Notes under the pieces: model-generated
The model's input: only the letters and a program-made list of their open reading frames with translations
Told to the model about the DNA's origin: nothing
Databases searched by the model: none
Shown: one piece after another, positions 1 through 5,124 of the stretch
How positions within the stretch are numbered: the stretch's first letter is position 1
Layout: the number at the start of each line of letters is the position of its first letter
DNA from: an uncultured Clostridia bacterium
GTDB lineage: Bacteria; Bacillota; Clostridia; Oscillospirales; Acutalibacteraceae
Direction of reading: 5' to 3'
NCBI GenBank assembly: GCA_947171615.1
Contig: CAMVYG010000163.1
Location: 1-5,124, forward strand
Length of the DNA stretch: 5,124 nucleotides
Translations under genes and position numbers: made by a program

Positions 1-97
1 AGAAATTCCCTGAAAAAAGGAAAGAACCGTTTTGCACGTTTGACGCACAAGCGCGACGCATAGATTTTGATTTGATTTATTTCATTTTTTAGATATC
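1..97. other. Upstream region without an identified gene
   Basis: Frame 1 on the plus strand is open from the left edge to a TAG at 61-63 (about 20 codons, rich in Lys and Arg). It could be the tail of an upstream gene, but it is too short to recognise and may be chance. On the minus strand, an ATG at 61-59 opens a frame running off the left edge, but no ribosome binding site precedes it. The stretch from about 61 to 97 is AT-rich, as expected just upstream of a promoter. A repeated GACGCA (42-47 and 55-60) is the only pattern seen. No terminator hairpin is visible. Confidence 0.3.
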
Positions 98-126
98 TTG
101 ACAATTATTCCTGCTGCCGATACAAT
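98..126 (+). promoter_or_regulatory. Sigma-A (sigma-70) promoter of the GH3 gene
   Basis: The -35 box TTGACA (98-103) is a perfect consensus. It is followed by a spacer of exactly 17 bases and a -10 box TACAAT (121-126) with one mismatch to TATAAT. The upstream flank is AT-rich. Transcription would start near 132-134, leaving a leader of about 80 bases before the preferred GTG start at 215. The -35 box contains the TTG at 98 and the -10 box overlaps the ATG at 125, so neither of these in-frame codons would be usable on this transcript. The assignment is from sequence match only. Confidence 0.8.
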
Positions 127-196
127 GAAAGAAAAGAATTTCAAAAACGGTTATTTTTTAGAGTTCCCCGAAAACGGGAGTATCATTTTTGCTTTC

Positions 197-210
197 AGGA
201 AAGGAAGAGG
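197..210 (+). promoter_or_regulatory. Ribosome binding site that decides the GH3 start
   Basis: The purine tract AGGAAAGGAAGAGG ends four bases before the GTG at 215-217. It is the only good Shine-Dalgarno-like sequence near the 5' end of the frame. The stretches before TTG 98 and ATG 125 are pyrimidine-rich or mixed and have none. The protein beginning here, MEKKLSKDG..., leads straight into the part that resembles the family. Confidence 0.65.
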
Positions 211-214
211 CTGT

Positions 215-2464
215 GTGGAAAAGAAGCTTTCAAAGGACGGCAGATTTGCGGTAGTGGAAAACGAAAACGGCCCCGTTTTGGGATTCAGTCCGGATTCCGG
301 CGTGAAAATTCTGGAGCAGGACGGCTGCTATTTTAAGGATCTGGCAAAAACGGGAGAACTTCTGCCTTATGAGGATTGGCGGCTTCCGGCAAAGGAACGG
401 GCAAAGGATCTGGCTTCCCGTATGACAGTGGAGCAGATTGCCGGGCTGATGCTCTATTCTCCCCACCAAATGGTGCCCGCCATGCCCTTTGGCCCCTTTC
501 CGGGTACCTATCATGGAAAAACCTTTCCAGAAAGCGGCGAACAGCCCTGGGCGCTGACCGACCAGCAGAAGAAGCTACTGGAGAAAGACCAGATCCGGCA
601 TATTCTGGCAATGAAGCTGGAAAACGCCGATACTGCCGCACGGTGGAACAATGAAATGCAGGCTATGGCGGAAAGTCTGCCACTGGGTCTGCCGGTGAAC
701 ACCAGCAGCGACCCACGCCACGGCGCTGCTTCCTCCGGCGCGGAATACCGGGGCGGCGCAGGCGGAGATGTTTCCAAGTGGCCGGAAGGCCTTGCCATGT
801 CTGCCACCTTCTCTCCGGAGCTGTGTAGGCGCTTTGGAGAGATCGCTTCTAAAGAGTACCGGGCCATGGGGATCGCCACCGCTCTTTCTCCCCAGATCGA
901 TCTTGCCACGGAGCCCCGCTGGATGCGGTTTGGCGATACCTTCGGGGAGCACGCCGGGCTTTCCGCAGATATGGCAAGGGCGTACTGCGACGGTATGCAG
1001 ACCACCGGGGGCAAGGAAACCGGCTGGGGAAAAGAAAGCGTCAATGCCATGGTAAAGCACTGGCCGGGCGGCGGCACCTGTGAGGGCGGCCGGGACGCGC
1101 ACTATGCCTGGGGCAAGTATGCGGTTTACCCGGGAAATAATTTTGAAGAGCACCTGAAGCCCTTTCTGGAGGGAGCTTTCAAACTGGACGGCCCTACAGG
1201 AACCGCCTCTGCTGTGATGCCCTATTATTCCGTGCCCTGGGGGCAGGACAAAAAGAACGGTGAAAATGTGGGGAATTCCTACAGCGAATATATTATTCAT
1301 GATCTGCTTCGGGAAAAGTACGGATATGACGGCGTGGTCTGTACCGACTGGGGCATCACCGCCGACCACGGAGAAGGCGTGGAGGGCTTTGCCAGCCGCT
1401 GCTGGGGCGTGGAAGAGCTCAGCGAGGCGCAGCGTCATCTGCGGATCATTATGAACGGCGTGGATCAGTTCGGCGGAAACGCAGAAGCAGGCCCGGTGCT
1501 GGAGGCATACCGGCTGGGCTGTGAGAAGTACGGGGAGGAAGCCATGCGCAAACGGTTTGAAGAATCTGCCGTGCGGCTGCTTCTCAACACCTTCCGCTGC
1601 GGGCTGTTTGAAAATCCCTATCTGGACCCGGAGGAAAGCGCGGCGCTGGTAGGCTGTGAGGAATTCTGCCGGGAGGGGTATGAAGCCCAGCTGAAGTCTG
1701 TGATCCTGCTGAAAAATAAAGAGAACCTTCTGCCCCTGAAAAAGGGCGTAAAGGTCTATGTACCCCGCCGCCATGTTGACGCTACCCCCGGATTTTTCCG
1801 CAATATGGAGGAGGAAAGGGATTTTGATCCGGTTCCCGAAGGTCTGCTGAAAAAATATTTCACCGTGGTAAACGACCCGGAGGAAGCGGACGTGGGGCTG
1901 GTCTTTATCGAAACGCCCATCACCAATCCCTATGAGGTGAAGGACCGGGAACAGGGCAGGAACGGATATCTCCCGGTCAGCCTGCAATTTTCTCCCTACA
2001 CGGCGGAAACAGCCAGGGAGCACAGCATTGCCGGGGGAGATCCCTATGAGGATTTTACCGACCGGGGATACCGGGGCAAAACAGTCCATGCCGCCAATGA
2101 GCGGGATCTGACAAACATTTTGGAAACCAAACGCCGTATGGGAGAAAAGCCGGTGATCGTCATCGCAGAGCTGAATAAGCCCATGGTGATGGCGGAATTT
2201 GAACGGGACGCGGCGGGCATTGTGGCCCATTTCGGCGTACAGGCCCAGGCCGTGCTGGATATTCTGGTGGGAAATGCGGAACCCGGCGGTCTGCTGCCGG
2301 TGCAGCTGCCCAGGGATATGGATACGGTGGAAACCCAGCAGGAGGACGTCCCCTTTGATATGATCCCCTATACGGATGAATGCGGGAACATCTATGATTT
2401 TGGCTTTGGCTTGAATTTCAGTGGTCAGATTCGGGACAGCCGGACGGAAAAATACAGGCGCTAG
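215..2464 (+). CDS. Glycoside hydrolase family 3 protein (beta-glucosidase-like)
   Basis: This is a retaining exo-acting GH3 glycosidase, removing a terminal sugar from oligosaccharides or glycosides. It is 749 residues from GTG 215 and has no signal peptide, so it probably acts in the cytoplasm on imported substrates. The N-terminal TIM-barrel domain spans about residues 60-410. It contains ASRMTVEQIAGLM (about 66-78), the SSDPRHG segment, EPRWMRFGDTFGEH, the substrate-binding KHWPGGG (K281-H282) with RDAHY after it, and VCTDWG, where Asp378 is the expected nucleophile. The C-terminal GH3 domain (about 493-735) starts with LKSVILLKNKENLLPL and contains EPGGLLPVQLP and FGFGLNFSG. The frame is open upstream to TTG 98 (788 residues) and ATG 125 (779 residues), but both lie within the promoter and lack a ribosome binding site. 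GH3 members include beta-glucosidases, xylosidases, arabinosidases and N-acetylglucosaminidases, and I cannot fix the sugar from sequence. No transporter or other sugar gene lies beside it. Family call near certain; start about 65 percent. Confidence 0.96.
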   Translation: MEKKLSKDGRFAVVENENGPVLGFSPDSGVKILEQDGCYFKDLAKTGELLPYEDWRLPAKERAKDLASRMTVEQIAGLMLYSPHQMVPAMPFGPFPGTYHGKTFPESGEQPWALTDQQKKLLEKDQIRHILAMKLENADTAARWNNEMQAMAESLPLGLPVNTSSDPRHGAASSGAEYRGGAGGDVSKWPEGLAMSATFSPELCRRFGEIASKEYRAMGIATALSPQIDLATEPRWMRFGDTFGEHAGLSADMARAYCDGMQTTGGKETGWGKESVNAMVKHWPGGGTCEGGRDAHYAWGKYAVYPGNNFEEHLKPFLEGAFKLDGPTGTASAVMPYYSVPWGQDKKNGENVGNSYSEYIIHDLLREKYGYDGVVCTDWGITADHGEGVEGFASRCWGVEELSEAQRHLRIIMNGVDQFGGNAEAGPVLEAYRLGCEKYGEEAMRKRFEESAVRLLLNTFRCGLFENPYLDPEESAALVGCEEFCREGYEAQLKSVILLKNKENLLPLKKGVKVYVPRRHVDATPGFFRNMEEERDFDPVPEGLLKKYFTVVNDPEEADVGLVFIETPITNPYEVKDREQGRNGYLPVSLQFSPYTAETAREHSIAGGDPYEDFTDRGYRGKTVHAANERDLTNILETKRRMGEKPVIVIAELNKPMVMAEFERDAAGIVAHFGVQAQAVLDILVGNAEPGGLLPVQLPRDMDTVETQQEDVPFDMIPYTDECGNIYDFGFGLNFSGQIRDSRTEKYRR

Positions 2465-2512
2465 TCTCCGAAAAGGAGCAGACGGAACTGACATGTAAGG
2501 CATTGTGGAAAT

Positions 2513-2520
2513 GGAGAAGG
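2513..2520 (+). promoter_or_regulatory. Ribosome binding site of the zinc-ribbon gene
   Basis: GGAGAAGG lies three bases before ATG 2524, with its GGAG core seven bases away, which is good spacing. This favours ATG 2524 over the in-frame TTG at 2503. The TTG would add seven residues (MWKWRRN) before the zinc ribbon and has no properly spaced Shine-Dalgarno sequence. Confidence 0.75.
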
Positions 2521-2523
2521 AAT

Positions 2524-3849
2524 ATGATTTGCAGAAATTGTAACAGAGAAGTACCGGAAAATGCCCAGATCTGTCCGTTTTGCGGGGGGCCTGTGCAGGC
2601 TGTCACGCCAAACACCCCTGCTTTTATTCCCGGGCCGGAACAGGGGCATCAGCCGGTTCAGCAACAAAGCGGCTATTTTCCCCAGCAGCCGGGACAGCCT
2701 GCGCAGATGCCCTGGCAGCCGGTGCAACCTTCCGGGCAGACTGGGCAGGTTCCTCAGCAGCCGGTTTATGGGGGGAATCTTACCCCTGCCGTGCCCCAGT
2801 TTACACCGGGTGGTTTTCCGCCGAAGCAGCCCTCCAAAAACAAGACCCGCTGGATCATCGTGGGAAGTATTGCGGGCTTTCTGGTAGTGGCCGGGATCGT
2901 TCTGGCAGGCGTTTTGGGCTGGTATTATTCTCCTGCCCAGGTGTTTGACCGGGCCATAGAGGCGGAAGATTATGAAACCGCCGGGTCTAAGATGGATTCT
3001 CTGGACTATGGAGACTGGTACCAGGCGGTAGAGCAGTTTACCGCTCTGGCGGAGGACGCCTATTGGGATTACAATATGGATGAGGCCTCCTATGAGGAAG
3101 CCGAAGCGCTTCTGAACAGACTGTACAGCTGTTGCCCGGAGCAGGAGCTGGAAGATATTTTAGACGACCTGGCAGTGCTGCGGGAATCTAAAATAAACTT
3201 TGAAAAGGGCGCTTCCGCTGAGGCGGCCGGAAAATACAGAGAAGCCATTTCCCAGTATCAGCTGGTGATCGAAGAAGATTTCCTGTACGATGAAGCAGAG
3301 GAGAAAGCAGAGACCCTGCGGGAACCCTATAAGCAGGAGATCATTCAGCGGGCAAAAGCGCTGGCAGAGGAAGAACAGTACAACGAAGCAAGCTATGTTC
3401 TGCTTGCGAGCCAAGAGATTCTGCAGTATGATCCTGAAATAGATAGCCTTTTAAAAGAATATCAGGAAAAGGGATTTGAAAAGGCAAGGGACGTATACAG
3501 AAGCGCAGGCAAATATAAGACTATAGAAGATTTTGTTAAGTTTGAATCTCCGCAGCCGTTGCAGGAGCAACTAAACGAAAAAACAGCTTGGGCAGGCGTG
3601 AGCGTCAATATTTCCGGACAAGGGAATAAGTTGATCTATACATGTGTTCTTAACGATCTGTACGATATGGACAAAGAAGTTTTGGGGGATATACTGGGAG
3701 AGGCTTTAGATGAGAATGGCAATACCTTTGAAAGTATAGCAGTTGCTCTGAAGCTTGCCGTAGAGGTAGAGAACCCGGTCGTTGTAGTACGGTACGTGAC
3801 AAAAGACGGCACGGAGCTTTGCTCCCGGGAATTCGCCGCCCAGGAATAA
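2524..3849 (+). CDS. Zinc-ribbon, single-pass membrane protein with TPR-like and DUF4854-like domains
   Basis: This 441-residue protein has a clear domain order. Residues 1-22 are a zinc ribbon, with Cys3, Cys6, Cys17 and Cys20 in CxxC...CxxC (ending CPFCGG). Residues about 23-100 are a Pro/Gln-rich flexible linker. A Lys/Arg-rich stretch (KQPSKNKTR) precedes a transmembrane helix at about 111-133. By the positive-inside rule the ribbon is cytoplasmic and the rest outside. Residues about 137-320 are acidic and helical with TPR-like units, best seen in FEKGASAEAAGKYREAISQY (about 225-244) and RAKALAEEEQYNEASYVLL (about 273-291). Residues about 340-441 (NKLIYTCVLNDLYD, NTFESIAVALK, NPVVVVRYVTKDG) match my memory of DUF4854, a domain of exported Clostridia proteins; a profile search would settle this. 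Function is unknown; a membrane sensor or envelope scaffold is inference. It lies 59 bases after the glycosidase and 33 before the next gene, with no terminator on either side. Base composition falls markedly after about 3420. Confidence 0.92.
   Translation: MICRNCNREVPENAQICPFCGGPVQAVTPNTPAFIPGPEQGHQPVQQQSGYFPQQPGQPAQMPWQPVQPSGQTGQVPQQPVYGGNLTPAVPQFTPGGFPPKQPSKNKTRWIIVGSIAGFLVVAGIVLAGVLGWYYSPAQVFDRAIEAEDYETAGSKMDSLDYGDWYQAVEQFTALAEDAYWDYNMDEASYEEAEALLNRLYSCCPEQELEDILDDLAVLRESKINFEKGASAEAAGKYREAISQYQLVIEEDFLYDEAEEKAETLREPYKQEIIQRAKALAEEEQYNEASYVLLASQEILQYDPEIDSLLKEYQEKGFEKARDVYRSAGKYKTIEDFVKFESPQPLQEQLNEKTAWAGVSVNISGQGNKLIYTCVLNDLYDMDKEVLGDILGEALDENGNTFESIAVALKLAVEVENPVVVVRYVTKDGTELCSREFAAQE
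2641..2790 (+). repeat. Low-complexity Pro/Gln-coding repeat in the linker
   Basis: The octamer CAGCCGGT occurs at 2650, 2716 and 2758, and CAGCCGGG at 2686. All four are in the same reading frame, coding Gln-Pro followed by Val or Gly, at intervals of 36, 30 and 42 bases. The encoded segment is an imperfect set of QPV/QQP units between the zinc ribbon and the membrane helix. It reads as a disordered spacer that could change length by slippage or recombination. Confidence 0.6.
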
Positions 3850-3871
3850 CAGCTTTTTCACAGATGGCAAG

Positions 3872-3878
3872 AAGGTGA
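3872..3878 (+). promoter_or_regulatory. Ribosome binding site for a TTG start
   Basis: AAGGTGA, a near-consensus Shine-Dalgarno sequence, ends four bases before TTG 3883. There is no in-frame ATG between the preceding stop codon (TAA 3847-3849) and the conserved part of the protein, so this site supports the TTG as the start. Confidence 0.75.
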
Positions 3879-3882
3879 GCAG

Positions 3883-4518
3883 TTGGAAATAGAAAGGATC
3901 AATGCCTATAACGATCCCCGATTTCAGGAGAAGGCTCTGCGCCAGCACGGATGCTTTCTGGCAGACGGCTTCCCCTGCGAGGTGGAGATCACAGGGGAAA
4001 ATACGGCGGTAGTCCGGCTGGGCGGGCTTCCCAAAAGTCGGGAGGCCTATGAAAAGCTGATCGAAGCCTTTCGTTTCTATGGGGAGCATATCACCCGATT
4101 TTTTGATGAAACGGGGGAATTGATCGCGGAATTTCCCCCAGTGAAGCTTTTTCCGGTAAATCTTATGGAAATTCAGCCCTCCCAGTTTTTTGTGGACGAG
4201 GAAAAGCTGCGGGCTATTGAACCGTTTTTCCACACCGGAGCGGAACTGAAAATCCCTTTGCTCCGCTATGGAGAGCGGTATCTTTCCTGCGATGGCCACA
4301 CCCGGCTGTATCTGGCGGCAAAGCGGGGCTTTCACAGGGTGCGGGGCTTTTTTACAGAGGAAAATGAGGCGCTCTTTGAGTTTGCCGAAGAAGCCCAAAA
4401 ACGGGGGGTGAAAACGCCGCTGGATCTAAAGCTTTTGTCCCATGAAGAATACGAAATACAGTGGAACCGCTTTTGCGAAGACTTTTTTGCTTCCAGGGAA
4501 GAAAACGGGAAGCGGTAA
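3883..4518 (+). CDS. ParB/sulfiredoxin-like fold protein of unknown function
   Basis: The protein is 211 residues, starting at TTG 3883. Residues about 88-150 look like the ParB N-terminal / sulfiredoxin-like fold: FPVNLMEIQPSQF, then a helix, then KIPLLRY, then a strand leading to CDGHTR (Asp137-Gly138-His139-Thr140-Arg141), then LYLAAKRGFHRVRGFF. The DGHTR position corresponds to the conserved loop that in this superfamily binds nucleotide or phosphate (GxxR in ParB, GCHR in sulfiredoxin). Members include the CTP-binding ParB, nucleases and small-molecule kinases, so the activity cannot be assigned. The first 85 or so residues (with GFPCEVEITGENTAVVRLGGLP) are not recognised. The C-terminal part is acidic and helical. 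There is no helix-turn-helix as in true ParB and no signal peptide, so it is probably cytoplasmic. It lies 33 bases after the zinc-ribbon gene in the same orientation, likely the same transcript. Confidence 0.85.
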   Translation: MEIERINAYNDPRFQEKALRQHGCFLADGFPCEVEITGENTAVVRLGGLPKSREAYEKLIEAFRFYGEHITRFFDETGELIAEFPPVKLFPVNLMEIQPSQFFVDEEKLRAIEPFFHTGAELKIPLLRYGERYLSCDGHTRLYLAAKRGFHRVRGFFTEENEALFEFAEEAQKRGVKTPLDLKLLSHEEYEIQWNRFCEDFFASREENGKR

Positions 4519-4546
4519 CTGCTTTCTTGTCTCCGGGGCCGCTTTT
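4510..4546 (+). terminator. Possible weak terminator overlapping the stop codon
   Basis: AAGCGG (4510-4515) can pair with CCGCTT (4539-4544). The loop of 23 bases contains the TAA stop, and a run of five T (4543-4547) overlaps the end of the stem. The long loop and the use of T residues in pairing make this weak. The hairpin at 4611-4656 is the much better candidate for ending this transcript. Confidence 0.3.
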
Positions 4547-4610
4547 TGCTGTATCAGGGTTTGGCGGAATAGAAAATAAAAAGTAATAAACATTCAGTTT
4601 TCTGAAAATA

Positions 4611-4656
4611 CAATGGCCGGTGCGGAACATGTTCCGCACCGGCTGGTTGCTTTTTT
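4611..4656 (+). terminator. Strong intrinsic terminator with a 28-bp perfect palindrome
   Basis: Positions 4616-4643 are a perfect palindrome: the arm GCCGGTGCGGAACA is followed directly by its reverse complement. Two G-U pairs and CAA/TTG (4611-4613 with 4647-4649, one bulged G) extend the stem almost to a run of six T (4651-4656). That is the layout of a rho-independent terminator for the forward genes. It lies between convergent genes. Read on the other strand the stem is followed by a weaker T-rich stretch (ATTGTATTTTC), so it may also stop the SLH gene transcript. Confidence 0.85.
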
Positions 4657-4717
4657 GGTTTATAATGCTGCTGTTTCCCTCAGGAATTATCTGCGATCGT
4701 CCCAACATTTGAAAGCG

Positions 4718-5124
4718 CTACTCAAAATAATACAAACGCTGACCCGGCAGCAGCAAGCGGTACAAATCTACAACGTATTCCCCCATTTCCCAGCGTCTGA
4801 CCAGCCTTGCAGGATTCAGCCATTTTTTATCGTAGTCACAGCGGTCATAACGGATAAGAGGAATAGCGGAAAGTGTGTATACAGCCGCTTGTCCTTCCGT
4901 GGAAAACTCCTCCTCGTCCATATAGTGAAAGGCATTTTTCATATCGATCATTTCCGCAGTATCAAAGAGCAGAAGAAATCTGTAAAGCAGGATCGCGGTG
5001 TCTTCTCTGGTCATGAGATGTTCCGGCTGAAAAGTTTTTTGAAAAAAAGGGCCAAGAAGTCCCTTCTCTCTGGCCCATACGGCATAACGGCTGTAAAACC
5101 TGCCGGGATCGATATCTGCAAAGC
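4718..5124 (-). CDS. SLH-domain surface protein, C-terminal part (start beyond window)
   Basis: The minus-strand frame is open from the right edge (first full codon at 5122) to the TAG at 4720-4718, giving 134 visible residues. It begins FADIDPGRFYSRYAVWAREK, continues GLLGPFF, then FQP and TRED (5011-5000) and AILLYRF: a full S-layer-homology repeat. A second, diverged repeat follows: FHYMDEEEF, AVYTLSAIPLI, WLNPARLVRRWEM, VVDLYRLL. In it the usual TRAE-type motif has become VRRWE. SLH repeats bind secondary cell wall polymers, so the protein is likely exported and held at the surface by its C-terminus. The catalytic or adhesive part and signal peptide would lie upstream, outside the window. 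The ATG at 5014 is the residue just before TRED inside the first repeat and is not the start. The gene is convergent with the ParB-like gene. Confidence 0.9.
   Translation of the reverse strand, partial: FADIDPGRFYSRYAVWAREKGLLGPFFQKTFQPEHLMTREDTAILLYRFLLLFDTAEMIDMKNAFHYMDEEEFSTEGQAAVYTLSAIPLIRYDRCDYDKKWLNPARLVRRWEMGEYVVDLYRLLLPGQRLYYFE

Noticed and set aside
2466..2478. CTCC...GGAG inverted repeat after the GH3 stop as a terminator
   Set aside because: Only four base pairs and no T run follows, so it cannot be an intrinsic terminator.
575..2503. A very long open frame on the minus strand opposite the GH3 gene (about 640 codons)
   Set aside because: It mirrors the codon bias of the GH3 gene; its translation has no recognisable domain and an odd composition rich in His, Phe, Pro and Arg. 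The plus-strand frame has clear GH3 motifs across the same region.
2642..2790. Tandem repeat array or CRISPR-like pattern in the CAGCCGGT copies
   Set aside because: The copies are eight bases, irregularly spaced and all in frame in a Pro/Gln linker, so coding low complexity explains them.
3706..4398. Minus-strand open frame across the end of the zinc-ribbon gene and most of the ParB-like gene
   Set aside because: It spans the junction of two well-supported plus-strand genes, has no ribosome binding site that stands out and no recognisable domain.
4661..4666. Perfect TATAAT -10 box after the terminator
   Set aside because: No -35-like sequence lies 16-18 bases upstream (that place is inside the terminator stem), and no plus-strand gene follows.
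4352..4708. Minus-strand open frame across the convergent intergenic region
   Set aside because: It runs through the terminator palindrome and the end of the ParB-like gene, and its translation looks non-protein-like.

Overview
The window looks like chromosomal DNA of a low-to-mid GC Firmicute of class Clostridia, most likely a gut Lachnospiraceae-type anaerobe. The reasons are purine-rich Shine-Dalgarno sequences, a textbook sigma-A promoter (TTGACA-N17-TACAAT), an S-layer-homology (SLH) protein, and a membrane-bound zinc-ribbon protein of a type typical of this group. The taxonomic call is inference; no rRNA or marker gene is present.

Layout: (1) Positions 1-97 hold no gene I can name, only a short open tail in frame 1 and AT-rich DNA leading into the promoter at 98-126. 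(2) Positions 215-2464 (+) encode a cytoplasmic glycoside hydrolase family 3 enzyme. Its reading frame is open further upstream, but the promoter overlaps that extension and a strong ribosome binding site sits just before GTG 215, so I take 215 as the start. (3) Positions 2524-3849 (+) encode a zinc-ribbon / Pro-Gln linker / single transmembrane / TPR-like protein with a C-terminal domain that I recognise from memory as DUF4854-like. (4) Positions 3883-4518 (+), 33 bases later and starting with TTG, encode a 211-residue protein whose C-terminal half is a ParB/sulfiredoxin-like fold with a DGHTR motif. (5) Positions 4519-4717 are a convergent intergenic region with a strong terminator built on a perfect 28-bp palindrome. 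(6) Positions 4718-5124 (-) are the C-terminal end of an SLH-domain surface protein whose beginning lies beyond the right edge. The ATG at 5014 is internal to an SLH repeat and is not its start.

How they relate: the three forward genes are closely spaced (59 and 32-33 bases) with no terminator between them, so they can be read from the promoter at 98-126. The glycosidase has no evident functional link to the other two. The zinc-ribbon sensor-like protein and the ParB-like protein form the more intriguing pair. The SLH gene is transcribed towards them and is separate. I see no tRNA, rRNA, CRISPR array, insertion sequence or phage feature, and no clear evidence of a new multi-gene system. The most unusual items are the unassigned ParB-like protein and its membrane-protein neighbour.
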